In this document: piece after piece, positions 1 to 8,956 of the stretch | Position numbering within the stretch: the stretch's first letter is position 1 | Layout of the letters: each line of letters starts with the position of its first letter | DNA from: JAZLFH01 sp045615705 | Lineage (GTDB): Bacteria > Bacillota > Clostridia > UMGS1883 | Length of the DNA stretch: 25,293 nucleotides | NCBI GenBank assembly: GCA_045615705.1 | Contig: JAZLFH010000027.1 | Coordinates: forward strand, 1-25,293 | Reading direction: 5' to 3' | Made by a program: the position numbers and the translations under genes | Notes under the pieces: model-generated | What the model was told of the DNA's origin: nothing | The model's database searches: none | What the model saw: only the letters and a program-made list of their open reading frames with translations

Positions 1-734
1 TTATGTTTGCAAATAACGAGATAGGGACGATAAACCCAATCGAAGAAATCGGAAAAATTGCACAGGAAAGCGGTGTCTTGTTTCATACAGATGCAGTTCA
101 GGCATCGGGAGCGGTACCCATTGATGTAAAGAAAATGAACATTGACCTTTTATCAATGTCGGGACATAAGTTCCATGGACCTAAGGGAGTGGGAGTGCTT
201 TACATCAAAAAAGGCGTGAATACATTTAACTTAATTCACGGCGGAGCACAAGAAAGAGGCAAAAGAGCCGGCACGGAAAATGTAGCCGGTGCAGTCGGAT
301 TAAGTGAAGCACTTTCTCTGGCAGTAGACTCAATGGAAGAGAAAACTCAAAAGCTGACTTATCTTCGTGATAAACTTATCAAAGGAATTGAATCCGCAAT
401 ACCATATTGCAGATTAAACGGTTCAAGGGACAAAAGACTTCCCAATAATGTAAGTTTTTGTTTCAGATATATTGAAGGAGAATCACTTCTGTTAAAACTT
501 GATATGAAAGGGTATATGGTATCTTCCGGAAGTGCCTGCACATCGGGTTCGCTTGACCCATCACATGTACTTCTCGCAATAGGACTTCCTCACGAGATTG
601 CACATGGTTCAATGAGAGTCAGCCTTTCGGAATTTAACACAGAGGCAGAGGTTGACTCGTTTTTAAGGGATTTACCGCCGATTATCCAATCGCTTCGAGA
701 TATGTCCCCATTATATGAAGGAGTTGAAAAGTAA
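1..734 (+). CDS. Cysteine desulfurase (NifS/IscS family), 5'-truncated by the window edge
   Basis: PLP enzyme that takes sulfur from cysteine for Fe-S cluster and thiolation chemistry. Only the C-terminal 243 or so residues are visible; the reading frame is open to the left edge, and the Met at position 3 is internal to the family motif LANNEIGT. Counting from that Met, the cofactor-binding HTD is at 28-30, the Schiff-base lysine lies in SGHKFHGPKG (K56), and the mobile catalytic cysteine lies in SSGSACTSGS (C179). The stop overlaps the start of the next gene by one base (TAATG), so the scaffold gene is translationally coupled. The pairing of desulfurase and scaffold is the usual ISC-like arrangement of Clostridia. 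IscS and NifS paralogues cannot be told apart here, so no symbol is given. Confidence 0.95.
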   Translation, partial: MFANNEIGTINPIEEIGKIAQESGVLFHTDAVQASGAVPIDVKKMNIDLLSMSGHKFHGPKGVGVLYIKKGVNTFNLIHGGAQERGKRAGTENVAGAVGLSEALSLAVDSMEEKTQKLTYLRDKLIKGIESAIPYCRLNGSRDKRLPNNVSFCFRYIEGESLLLKLDMKGYMVSSGSACTSGSLDPSHVLLAIGLPHEIAHGSMRVSLSEFNTEAEVDSFLRDLPPIIQSLRDMSPLYEGVEK

Positions 735-1162
735 TGTACAGCGAAAAAGTTATGGATCATTTCTCAAACCCGAGAAATGTTGGAGAAATACCCGATGCTA
801 ACGCAGTCGGAACAGTAGGTAACGCAAAGTGCGGAGACATCATGAAAATGTATATGAAGATAGAAAATGATGTCATCGTGGATATAAAGTTTAAGACTTT
901 CGGTTGCGGAGCGGCAATTGCCACAAGTTCAATGGCGACTGAACTTGTAAAAGGCAAGACCATTGAGGAAGCGTTAAAACTCACAAATAAGGCAGTTGTA
1001 GAGGCTTTGGATGGACTTCCTGCGGTAAAACTTCATTGCAGTGTTTTGGCGGAAGACGCTATTCATGCTGCCATAAATGATTATTATCAAAGAATGGGAA
1101 AAGAATCTCCGATACATGAAAATTGCAGTGGAGATTGTTCGTCTTGTTGCAATAATCATTAA
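734..1162 (+). CDS. Fe-S cluster assembly scaffold, NifU/IscU N-terminal type
   Basis: Protein of 142 residues on which new Fe-S clusters are assembled with sulfur from the upstream desulfurase. It begins with the family-typical MYSEKVMDHFSNPRNVG and keeps the three cluster cysteines (C33 in AKCGD, C58 in FGCGA, C102 in LHCSV) plus the Asp after the first (D35). It has no C-terminal NifU thioredoxin-like domain, so it is the short IscU-like form. Odd point: it ends in a Cys-rich tail, C131, C135, C138 and C139 (motif CSGDCSSCC), which is not part of the core scaffold fold. Start shares one base with the preceding stop. Confidence 0.93.
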   Translation: MYSEKVMDHFSNPRNVGEIPDANAVGTVGNAKCGDIMKMYMKIENDVIVDIKFKTFGCGAAIATSSMATELVKGKTIEEALKLTNKAVVEALDGLPAVKLHCSVLAEDAIHAAINDYYQRMGKESPIHENCSGDCSSCCNNH

Positions 1163-1169
1163 ACATACA

Positions 1170-1197
1170 AGCTTGCCTTTTGGCAGGCTAAAATTTT
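1170..1197 (+). terminator. Weak hairpin after the Fe-S genes, possible terminator or attenuator
   Basis: An 8-bp stem (AGCTTGCC at 1170-1177 with GGCAGGCT at 1182-1189, one T-G pair) with a four-base loop is followed by AAAATTTT. The T run is short and the SD of the next gene follows at once, so this is at best a partial terminator between the Fe-S pair and the ABC exporter. Confidence 0.35.
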
Positions 1198-1209
1198 GGG
1201 AGAATTATA

Positions 1210-2928
1210 GTGAAATATTTGAAATACTTAAAAGGTGCGAGGATATATGCACTTTTAGCACCAATACTAATGATACTTGAAGTTGTTATGGAACTTTATC
1301 AACCTGAAATTTTCAGTGAGATAATTGATGTAGGTATAGTAGAGGGAGCGGGAACAAAATATATTGTAACAAAGGGACTCATAATGCTTTTGTATGCCTT
1401 TATAGGTGTACTCGGCGGTGTTGGGTGTTGTTTTTGTGCAACGAGGGCATCGCTTGTGTTGGGATACAACCTTCGTGAGGATATGTTTAAAAAAATTCAG
1501 GAGTTTTCTTTTGCGGATATTGACAGTTTCAGCGGGGCATCGCTTGTAACAAGGCTTACAAATGATGTTGTTATGATGCAGACAATTACCGCTATGGCAC
1601 TCAGAATGTTTATAAGAGCACCTATGATATTTTTTGGCGGAGTGTACCACGCAATAGAGATAAATAAAACACTGGCATTAATCCTTTGCGTTTCCATACC
1701 GCTTATTTTGTCAATACTTTTTGTAACACTTCGATTATCCTTTCCGCTGTTTAAAAAAGCACAAGACTTTTTGGATAAGGTTAATGCTGTTATTCAAGAA
1801 AACCTTACCGGTATTCGTGTTGTAAAGGCGTATAACAGAGCAAAACATGAAAATGACCGTTTTGGGAAAGCAAATCTTGATTATGTAGAAGTATCCGTTA
1901 AAGCACAAAAAATTATTACATTTATGATGCCTGCAATTACACTCGTTATGAATTTAAGTATTGTTGCGGTAGTTTTTGTGGGTTCCAAACTTTCGTCCGG
2001 CGGAAATGTAGCGGTAGGCGAGATTTCTGCATTTATAACATATATTACAAGAATACTTTTTGCACTTATGATGATAAGTATGATGCTTACCATTCTTTCA
2101 AGAGCATCGGCAAGTTCCGAAAGAATACAGGAAGCGTAGAAAAACAAAGTAGAAATTACCTCACCTGAAAATCCGAAAGGGAAGGTAACAAAAGGAAAAG
2201 TTGAGTTTAAAAATGTAACTTTCAGGTATGAAGGAGCGGGAGAAAAACCTGCTGTATCAGACATCTCTTTTACTGCCGAAGGAGGAGAAACAATAGCAGT
2301 TTTAGGCTCAACGGGAAGCGGAAAATCAACAATTGTAAACTTAATTCCCCGTCTTTATGATGTAACGGACGGTGAGGTTTTAATTGACGGCGTAAATGTA
2401 AAAGATTATGACCTTTACGAACTCCGAAATTCGATAGGAATGGTTCTTCAAGATGTTTTACTCTTTTCGGGTACAGTAGAAGAAAACATCAAATGGGGAA
2501 ATAAATATGCGACACGGGAAGAAGTTATAAATGCTGCGAAAATGGCACAGGCACATACTTTTATAGAAGAAAGAGGCGGATATGACTGCCAACTCACGCA
2601 AGACGGAACAAACTTTTCAGGAGGACAAAAGCAAAGAATCTCAATAGCAAGAGCACTTATCAAAAAGCCTAAAATTCTTATTCTTGATGACTCCACAAGT
2701 GCAGTAGATACGCAGACAGAGGCAAAAATCAGGGAATCGTATTCAAAAGAACTCGGAGATATGACTGTTTTTATAATTGCACAGAGAATTTCTTCCGTAA
2801 TGTGGGCGGATAAGATTATAGTAATGGAAAACGGTTCCATTGTTGATATAGGAAAACACGATGAACTTATGGAAAAAAGTGAGGTATATCGTGAGATATA
2901 TGATTCGCAGCGTGGTAAGGAGGACTAA
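1210..2928 (+). pseudogene. ABC exporter half-transporter, degenerate-site subunit, interrupted by in-frame TAG
   Basis: Permease-ATPase fusion of the multidrug/lipid exporter class (TM287-like). GTG start with GGGAGA six bases upstream. Codons 1-309 give the membrane domain; codon 310 (2137-2139) is TAG; the same frame then continues without other damage to the TAA at 2926-2928. After the stop come Walker A GSTGSGKST (366-374), a good signature FSGGQ (S470) and Walker B ILDDS, with Asp494 where the catalytic Glu should be and Gln525 in place of the switch His. Those two changes are normal for the non-catalytic half of heterodimeric exporters, not decay. The family has Leu at the TAG position (..EVL..), so TTG to TAG is the simplest change. 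TAG ends four other genes here. Real nonsense mutation or sequence error; an N-terminal fragment alone would be inactive. Confidence 0.85.
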
Positions 2929-2930
2929 AA

Positions 2931-4790
2931 GTGGCAAACAACAATGACAAAAATGTTATGCCGCCTATGCGTCCGCCGGGACGCGGGGGCGGGCATTCGG
3001 GTGCTCGTTTTACGGGTGGAGAAAAGGCGAAAAATTCAAAGGGAACTATCGTAAGAATAGCAAAATATTTAAAAGGACACGAAAAATCATTAACACTCGT
3101 GTTCGTTTTGGTTGTGGTATCAACACTTGCAAGTTTGGGCTCGACATATCTTCTTTCGCCCATCATTGACGAAATCGCAAAGGCAGACCCAAACAAGGCA
3201 TTTATGTATAAACTGATGTTTGTTTTAGCACTTCTTTATATTATTTATGCCGTATCACAGTGGCTGTCCGGAAGAATACTTGCTGTTGTCGCTCAACTTG
3301 CGGTAAAAGATATCAGAAAAGAATTGTTTTTTAAGATGGAACTTCTTCCGATACGCTTTTTTGATACTAACACTCGTGGCGACCTTATGAGTCGTATGAC
3401 AAATGATGTTGACACAATAAACCAAACTTTAAGCACAACAATTTCACAACTTTTTTCAGGCATATTAAATATTTTCGGTACGCTTGCAATTATGATTTAC
3501 ATTAGTCCGATTCTTACTTTGATTGCTCTTACAACAATTCCGATTATGCTTTTTGTTGTAAAGGGAATCGCAACATTTACAAGTAAAAAGTATAAACTCC
3601 AACAAAAAACTTTGGGAGAACTGAATGCTCATATTGAGGAATCGGTTACAGGTGCGTACGCAATAAAGGCTTTTTGCCGTGAAGAAGAAACGAAAAAAAC
3701 TTTTACCAAATACGATAAAGAGTACTTTTCTCATGCGGTTTGGGCACAGAGTATAAGCGGACTTATGGGTCCTGTTATGGGTATGATAAATAACCTTACT
3801 TATGCCATTGTTGCTTGTTTCGGAGGACTTTTTGTTACAAATTCGGTGTTCGGTTTAGAGCCTCTCAGTATCGGTTCGGTTGTTGTTTTTACAACTTTTG
3901 CAACACACTTTGCCCGCCCAATAAATGAAATAGCAAATCTTTTTGCAAACATTCAGTCGGCTTTGGCAGGTGCAGAGCGAGTTTTTGAAATTATGGATAC
4001 CCAAAACGAATATGAGAGCGAAGCTGATTTACCGGAACTGCCAAAGATAAAGGGATTGGTAGAGATTAAAAATGTAACATTTGCGTACCGCAAAGAGCAT
4101 ACAATATTAAAAAATGTATCACTTTATGCAAAGCCCGGGCAGACTGTCGCATTGGTAGGACCGACAGGAGCGGGAAAAACTACGATAGTTAATCTTCTGA
4201 CTCGCTTTTATGACATAAAAGAGGGAGAAATTTTAATTGACGGAATTAATATTTTCAGTGTAAAAAAAGACTCTCTTCGTGAGAAGATAGGCATTGTTCT
4301 TCAAGATACTCATATGTTTGGAGAAACCGTAAGAGAGAATATTCGTTACGGGAACACAAATGCAACAGACGAAGATGTGGAAAGAGCAGCACGCCTTTCA
4401 AATGCACACGAATTTATCATTAGGTTAAAAGACGGATACGACACGGTTTTAACCGATGATGCGGGAAATATAAGCCAGGGTCAGCGTCAACTTTTAAGTA
4501 TCGCTCGTGCAATGCTTAAAGACCCTGAAATCTTAATTCTTGACGAGGCAACAAGCAGTGTTGATACAAGAACGGAAGTTAAAATTCAAGAAGCAATGAA
4601 AAAACTTATGAAAGGCAGAACTTCGTTTGTCATTGCTCACCGTCTTTCAACCATAAGAGAGGCAGATTTAATAGCCGTAATTGAAGACGGAAGAATTACA
4701 GAAAAGGGCAGTCATAAAGAACTTGTTGATAAAAACGGTACTTATGCAAGGCTCTACGAATTTAATGTGTCTGAAAAACAGCCAAAATAA
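2931..4790 (+). CDS. ABC exporter half-transporter, catalytic-site subunit (TM288-like)
   Basis: Second half of the heterodimeric exporter, 619 residues: a Gly/Pro-rich basic N-terminus, six predicted membrane helices, then the ATPase domain. Walker A is GPTGAGKTT (410-418), the Walker B/catalytic pair is D538-E539 in LILDEATSS, and the switch His is H570 in VIAHRLS. The signature is the degenerate SQGQ (515-518). It therefore complements the upstream subunit, whose signature is good but whose Walker B and His are altered; together they form one competent and one degenerate ATP site. GTG start with AAGGAGG (2917-2923) seven bases upstream; only two bases separate it from the preceding stop. 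Substrate unknown; such pairs export drugs, lipids or peptides. It may be without a working partner if the upstream TAG is real. Confidence 0.93.
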   Translation: MANNNDKNVMPPMRPPGRGGGHSGARFTGGEKAKNSKGTIVRIAKYLKGHEKSLTLVFVLVVVSTLASLGSTYLLSPIIDEIAKADPNKAFMYKLMFVLALLYIIYAVSQWLSGRILAVVAQLAVKDIRKELFFKMELLPIRFFDTNTRGDLMSRMTNDVDTINQTLSTTISQLFSGILNIFGTLAIMIYISPILTLIALTTIPIMLFVVKGIATFTSKKYKLQQKTLGELNAHIEESVTGAYAIKAFCREEETKKTFTKYDKEYFSHAVWAQSISGLMGPVMGMINNLTYAIVACFGGLFVTNSVFGLEPLSIGSVVVFTTFATHFARPINEIANLFANIQSALAGAERVFEIMDTQNEYESEADLPELPKIKGLVEIKNVTFAYRKEHTILKNVSLYAKPGQTVALVGPTGAGKTTIVNLLTRFYDIKEGEILIDGINIFSVKKDSLREKIGIVLQDTHMFGETVRENIRYGNTNATDEDVERAARLSNAHEFIIRLKDGYDTVLTDDAGNISQGQRQLLSIARAMLKDPEILILDEATSSVDTRTEVKIQEAMKKLMKGRTSFVIAHRLSTIREADLIAVIEDGRITEKGSHKELVDKNGTYARLYEFNVSEKQPK

Positions 4791-4804
4791 GACAATTGTT
4801 TTAG

Positions 4805-4832
4805 TTGACAATAGTTTTTGGCGTGGTATAAT
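4805..4832 (+). promoter_or_regulatory. Strong sigma-A promoter of the RNase J gene
   Basis: Perfect TTGACA at 4805-4810, 16-base spacer, perfect TATAAT at 4827-4832, preceded by the extended -10 TGG. It predicts a leader of about 65 bases before the rnj start. The leader holds a short complementary pair (TTTCC and GGAAA around 4866-4885) that may form a weak hairpin. Confidence 0.9.
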
Positions 4833-4905
4833 TAAAGTATAAATGTGAACGGAAAATAATCGCTTTTTCCTACTTGCGGGAAACGGGCGAATTACGGAGG
4901 ATTAT

Positions 4906-6570
4906 ATGGCAAGAAAAACTAAATTAAAGATTATTCCGCTCGGTGGATTAAACGAGATTGGAAAGAATCTTACGGCTTTTGAGTATGGAAACGAGATACT
5001 CGTGCTGGATTGCGGAATGGCGTTCCCCGATGACGAAATGCTCGGGGTAGATGCCGTTATACCCGATATGACTTATCTTATTAAAAACAAAGATAAGATA
5101 AAGGCTATGGTATTTACACACGGTCATGAGGATCATATCGGAAGTGTCCCGTACCTCTTAAAGGAAGCAAATGTTCCGATTTACGGAACTCGCCTTACTT
5201 TGGGACTTATTGAACAGAAACTCAAAGAGCATGGAATTCTTTCAATAGCAAAATTAAACAGAGTGTCGGCAGGCGACAGAGTCAGGGTAAGTAACAATTT
5301 TAAAGTCGAATTTATAAGGGTAAATCACTCTATCAGTGATGCCGTAGGTCTTGCAATTTCAACACCTGCGGGCGTGGTGGTTCATACCGGAGATTTTAAG
5401 ATTGACTGTACGCCGATCGAAGGACCTATGATTGATTTGGCAAGATTCGGAGATCTCGGACGAGATGGAGTATTGGCACTTATGATGGACAGTACAAATG
5501 TGGAACGCCCGGGTTATACAATGAGTGAGAGAACTGTCGGTGAAAAATTTGAGGAAATTTTCAAATCTACAAAACAAAGAATTTTTGTTGCTACATTTGC
5601 ATCAAATGTAGACAGAGTTCAACAAATAATTAACGCCGCAGCACAAAATCGAAGAAAAGTAGCAATTTCCGGGAGAAGCATGATAAATATCGTTGAGGTT
5701 GCATCAAATCTCGGATACTTAAAGATTCCCGAAGGCACTCTTATTCCTATTGAAGAAGTTAAAAAGTATCAAAATCACCAACTTGTAATAATAACAACAG
5801 GCAGTCAGGGTGAGAGAATGAGTGCCTTGACGAGAATGGCATACTCAGATCACAAAAATGTTGAAATTCAAAAGGGCGACTTGGTTATTGTTTCTGCATC
5901 TCCCATTCCCGGAAATGAAAAAGCGGTTTACAATGTAATCAACGAACTGTATAGGAAAGGTGCAACCGTTTTACATCAGTCGCTTACCGATGTCCATGTG
6001 TCGGGGCACGCTTGTCGTGAAGAATTAAAAATAATAATGGGACTTGTAAAGCCTAAATACTTTATACCTGTGCATGGAGAAAGTCGTCATCTTATGCGGC
6101 ACTGTGAACTTGCAACGGAAATGGGTATTCCAAAGAAAAACACCATATTGATGGATATAGGTAATGTACTTGAAATAAACTCTGATTCGGCAAAAATTAC
6201 GGGAATTGTTCCGTCCGGGAAAGTGCTTGTTGACGGATATGGAGTGGGCGATGTGGGAAATATCGTCCTTAGAGACAGAAAGCACTTGGCAGAAGACGGA
6301 ATAATATTTGTGGCAACAACGGTTGACTCAAAAGGTAAGATTTTATCAGGCCCCGAAGTTATTACAAGAGGGTTTGTGTATGTTCGTGAAAATGAAGATT
6401 TGATTGAATCTTTAAGACAAGTTGCTGAAGAAGCATTTAGAAAATCGTGTAAGCAATCACAAAGAGATTGGAACTCGATTAAAGGAAGCGTTCGCGGAGA
6501 ACTTTCGGATTTTATTTATGACCACACGAAGCGTAAACCTATGGTTGTTCCTATAATAATGGAAGTGTGA
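4906..6570 (+). CDS. Ribonuclease J
   Basis: Zinc-dependent metallo-beta-lactamase/beta-CASP nuclease, 554 residues, that acts in mRNA decay and rRNA/RNA maturation, with 5'-3' exonuclease and endonuclease activity in characterised members. Visible metal motifs: HGHEDHIG (H72, H74, D76, H77), HTGD (H160, D163) and the beta-CASP motif HVSGHA (H364, H368). Length fits RNase J1/J2. It cannot be assigned firmly to J1 or J2 from sequence alone; many Clostridia have a single copy. ATG is preceded by ACGGAGG at a good distance and by a consensus promoter. RarA follows after ten bases and is probably cotranscribed. Confidence 0.95.
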   Translation: MARKTKLKIIPLGGLNEIGKNLTAFEYGNEILVLDCGMAFPDDEMLGVDAVIPDMTYLIKNKDKIKAMVFTHGHEDHIGSVPYLLKEANVPIYGTRLTLGLIEQKLKEHGILSIAKLNRVSAGDRVRVSNNFKVEFIRVNHSISDAVGLAISTPAGVVVHTGDFKIDCTPIEGPMIDLARFGDLGRDGVLALMMDSTNVERPGYTMSERTVGEKFEEIFKSTKQRIFVATFASNVDRVQQIINAAAQNRRKVAISGRSMINIVEVASNLGYLKIPEGTLIPIEEVKKYQNHQLVIITTGSQGERMSALTRMAYSDHKNVEIQKGDLVIVSASPIPGNEKAVYNVINELYRKGATVLHQSLTDVHVSGHACREELKIIMGLVKPKYFIPVHGESRHLMRHCELATEMGIPKKNTILMDIGNVLEINSDSAKITGIVPSGKVLVDGYGVGDVGNIVLRDRKHLAEDGIIFVATTVDSKGKILSGPEVITRGFVYVRENEDLIESLRQVAEEAFRKSCKQSQRDWNSIKGSVRGELSDFIYDHTKRKPMVVPIIMEV

Positions 6571-6580
6571 GGATTTTTAT

Positions 6581-7840
6581 ATGAAATCACCTCTTGCAGA
6601 CAGAATCCGTCCCGACAGTCTTGATTGTGTTGTAGGACAAGAAAATCTTTTGGGTAGCGGAAGAGTTTTAAGAAAAATAATTGAGTCGGGTGAAATTCCC
6701 AATATGATTTTTTACGGTCCGAGCGGAACGGGAAAGACAACGGTTGCGAATATTGCGGCAAAAAGAGCAGATAAAAAGTTCTTTAAACTGAATGCTACAA
6801 CCGCATCTGTTTCAGACATAAGAGATATTATAGTTCAAACCGAGAGCATCATGGGGATTAACGGAGTTTTGCTCTATCTTGATGAAATTCAAAACTTTAA
6901 CAAAAAACAACAACAGTCTTTGCTTGAATTTATTGAAAACGGAAAGATAACACTTATAGCATCAACCACGGAAAATCCGTATTTTTATATCTATAATGCC
7001 ATTCTTTCCAGATGTACGGTTTTTGAATTTACACCTGTATCGCAGGAAGATATAGAAAAATCGCTTTTACGGGCGGTAAACATATTAAATGAGGAAAGTC
7101 CTACAACAATCACCAAAGAGGCACTTAACCACATTTCACAATGTTCATCGGGTGATGTCAGAAAGGCTATTAATGCACTTAGCGTGGCACATTCGGTTTC
7201 AAGTGTCAACAAAGACGGTGTTACTGTCATAGATTTGTCGGTGTGCGAAGAAGCAACTTCAAAAAAAGCGTTCAGGTATGACAAAGACGGCGACAGCCAC
7301 TACGATGTTTTAAGTGCTTTCCAAAAATCAATCCGAGGAAGCGACCCGGATGCGGCAGTTCACTACTTGGCACGGCTTATTGCAGGCGGAGATCTTTTAA
7401 GTATTTGCAGAAGGCTGATGGTTATTGCGTCAGAAGACATAGGCTTAGCATATCCAAACGCTTCGGTAGTTGTAAATGCGTGTGTTGATAATGCACTGAG
7501 GCTCGGTTTCCCGGAGGCAAGAATACCGCTCAGTGAGGCAACGATACTGCTTGCAACCTCACCAAAGTCAAACAGTGCGATTTGTGCAATAGACGATGCT
7601 CTTTACGATGTCGAAAACAGTGATACAGGCGTAATTCCAAAAAATCTTCAAGATTCGCATTACAGCGGAGCAAAAAAACTCGGACACGGCGAAGGTTACA
7701 AATATCCGCATAACTTCCCGAATAACTATGTGCAACAACAGTATTTGCCGGATAAGATAAAGGATAAGAAGTACTATAATCCCGGAAACAATAAGTCGGA
7801 AAATGCGGTGTCGGAGTATTGGGGAAAAATTAAAAAATAA
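6581..7840 (+). CDS. rarA: Replication-associated recombination AAA+ ATPase RarA/MgsA
   Basis: Clamp-loader-like AAA+ ATPase, 419 residues, acting at stalled replication forks. It opens with the family motif PLADRIRPDSLD..VGQENLLG, followed by Walker A GPSGTGKTT (46-54), Walker B LLYLDEIQNF (D101, E102) and the sensor-1 region ASTTENP (128-133). The C-terminal part has the family's tetramerisation region and the conserved HYSGAKKLGHGEGYKYPHN-like end. ATG start with GAGGA upstream. It sits ten bases after the RNase J gene with no terminator between. Confidence 0.93.
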   Translation: MKSPLADRIRPDSLDCVVGQENLLGSGRVLRKIIESGEIPNMIFYGPSGTGKTTVANIAAKRADKKFFKLNATTASVSDIRDIIVQTESIMGINGVLLYLDEIQNFNKKQQQSLLEFIENGKITLIASTTENPYFYIYNAILSRCTVFEFTPVSQEDIEKSLLRAVNILNEESPTTITKEALNHISQCSSGDVRKAINALSVAHSVSSVNKDGVTVIDLSVCEEATSKKAFRYDKDGDSHYDVLSAFQKSIRGSDPDAAVHYLARLIAGGDLLSICRRLMVIASEDIGLAYPNASVVVNACVDNALRLGFPEARIPLSEATILLATSPKSNSAICAIDDALYDVENSDTGVIPKNLQDSHYSGAKKLGHGEGYKYPHNFPNNYVQQQYLPDKIKDKKYYNPGNNKSENAVSEYWGKIKK

Positions 7841-7854
7841 TTCACAGAAAACAC

Positions 7855-7883
7855 TTGAAATAAAAAGTGCGATATTGTACAAT
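7855..7883 (+). promoter_or_regulatory. Promoter with overlapping palindrome, upstream of the P-loop protein gene
   Basis: TTGAAA (7855-7860), 17-base spacer, TACAAT (7878-7883). The -10 lies inside a perfect 14-base palindrome, ATATTGTACAATAT (7872-7885), which would let a dimeric repressor block the promoter. Promoter elements are seen; operator function is inferred. Confidence 0.7.
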
Positions 7884-7914
7884 ATATTCAGACAAATATA
7901 TGGGGGGATTTAAA

Positions 7915-8322
7915 ATGGTAAAAGTAATTTTCGGCGAAAAGGGTACGGGAAAGACAAAACAACTTATTGAGGCAGTACATAATGCAGAAAAAGATACTAA
8001 CGGAAATGTAGTTTTCATTAACAAAGGAGATCGTCATGTTTTAGACCTTACACATAATGTCAGATTAGTTAATACAGATGATTTCGGTGAAATGAATTAT
8101 GATATATTCTTTGGTTTGGTATGCGGAATGATTTCACAAAACTTTGATATTGCACATATTTTTGTGGATAGCATTACAAAGATTGTTTTAGGTGATTATG
8201 ATGCACTTGAAAAGTTTTTAAACAGACTTGATTGTATAAGTAAAGAGTTTAAGGCAGAAGTGCTTATCACGATAAGTGAAAAAGCCGAAAATCTCAGCGA
8301 TGGAATTAAGAAATTTGCATAA
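7915..8322 (+). CDS. Small P-loop ATP-binding protein of unknown function
   Basis: Protein of 135 residues that I do not recognise as a named family. It begins at once with a Walker A loop, GEKGTGKT (7-14), and has a hydrophobic strand ending in Asp, IFVDSITK, that would serve as Walker B. The rest is a compact alpha/beta pattern with no membrane segment or added domain. The ATG at 7915 is preferred over an upstream in-frame GTG at 7867 because GGGGGGA (7902-7908) lies six bases before the ATG and the predicted transcription start lies downstream of the GTG. It is a single-gene transcription unit with its own promoter and terminator. It could be a minimal ATPase or nucleotide-binding regulator; substrate and partner are unknown. 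Confidence 0.85.
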   Translation: MVKVIFGEKGTGKTKQLIEAVHNAEKDTNGNVVFINKGDRHVLDLTHNVRLVNTDDFGEMNYDIFFGLVCGMISQNFDIAHIFVDSITKIVLGDYDALEKFLNRLDCISKEFKAEVLITISEKAENLSDGIKKFA

Positions 8323-8357
8323 AAAGATGCCCACACAATTGTGTGGGCATCTTTTTA
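8320..8357. terminator. Bidirectional rho-independent terminator
   Basis: Perfect 19-bp inverted repeat, GATGCCCACACAA with flanking A/T runs on both sides, running directly into its complement. A5 on the left and T5 on the right make it work on both strands. It lies between the convergent P-loop gene and thiT and overlaps the P-loop gene's stop codon. Confidence 0.93.
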
Positions 8358-8363
8358 TGAATT

Positions 8364-8891
8364 TCAGAGTGTTTCAACTCGTCTTTTAAGTATGGGAACA
8401 ATGACTGAAACCATTATCGTTGAGATTATTAATTCAAAAATCATATAACTTCCGTTATATATTACGGATTCAACCCAAATGGTTTTCCAAACTAAGACAC
8501 CGGCTGTTGCATGGCACAAAAAACGAAGGAAAATTACTATCATGCAAGAAAGTGTATATTTAATTCTTTTCGGCATAAACTTTGAAAAAAATCCCGCAAG
8601 ACCAATCGAACCAAAAGCAAATATGTAGTCAAAAAGTATTGCGATAATAAATATCGAAAAGTTTTTTGCAGGGGGAAGATACGGATTCATAAGTTGAATT
8701 AAAGAACATGCAAAAGATGCGGTTAATGCCCATTTTACAGGCACAAAAAAGGAAAGCACGATAATCGGCACCATGGATGCCAAAGTTACGGAACCGCCGA
8801 GCGGAAGGTGAAAAATCTTAATGGCGGAAAGGAGTGTCGAAAGTGCTACTACTACGGCACAAAGTGTCAGTTTTTGCGTGTTGGTCTTCAT
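8364..8891 (-). CDS. thiT: Thiamine ECF transporter substrate-binding subunit ThiT
   Basis: Integral membrane S-component, 175 residues with about six hydrophobic segments, that binds thiamine and works with a shared ECF energising module (EcfA, EcfA', EcfT) encoded outside the window. Family features: LPLGGSVTLASMVPI near residue 30-43, VKWAL, the DYIFAFGSIGLAG segment, and RFLCHATAGVLVW followed by YNGSY near the C-terminus. The start is the ATG at 8891 with AGGAGGA (8897-8903) upstream; a longer frame to 9038 would translate the riboswitch and is rejected. The TPP riboswitch directly upstream supports thiamine as the ligand. Confidence 0.9.
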   Translation of the reverse strand: MKTNTQKLTLCAVVVALSTLLSAIKIFHLPLGGSVTLASMVPIIVLSFFVPVKWALTASFACSLIQLMNPYLPPAKNFSIFIIAILFDYIFAFGSIGLAGFFSKFMPKRIKYTLSCMIVIFLRFLCHATAGVLVWKTIWVESVIYNGSYMIFELIISTIMVSVIVPILKRRVETL

Positions 8892-8910
8892 AAAAATCCT
8901 CCTAAAAATT

Positions 8911-8936
8911 AAAAATGCCGCCGAAAACGGCGGCAT
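8911..8936 (-). terminator. Intrinsic terminator of the TPP riboswitch expression platform
   Basis: On the minus strand, ATGCCGCCG, a four-base loop and CGGCGGCAT are followed by TTTT. It lies between the TPP aptamer and the thiT ribosome-binding site, so it should stop transcription when thiamine pyrophosphate is bound. Confidence 0.88.
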
Positions 8937-8956
8937 AAAAAATATACAAGATTTAA

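Noticed and set aside
2137..2139. Pyrrolysine or reassigned TAG codon in the ABC exporter
   Set aside because: TAG ends at least four other genes in the window, no PYLIS-like context or methylamine gene is present, and the aligned residue is an ordinary Leu reachable by one base change.
2686..2784. Asp for Glu in Walker B and Gln for the switch His in the first ABC subunit as signs of decay
   Set aside because: Together with the degenerate SQGQ signature of the second subunit, these are the standard asymmetric changes of heterodimeric exporters such as TM287/288.
4863..4890. Regulatory hairpin in the RNase J leader
   Set aside because: The pairing TTTCC/GGAAA is too short and no alternative structure or U run is seen; mentioned only in the promoter entry.
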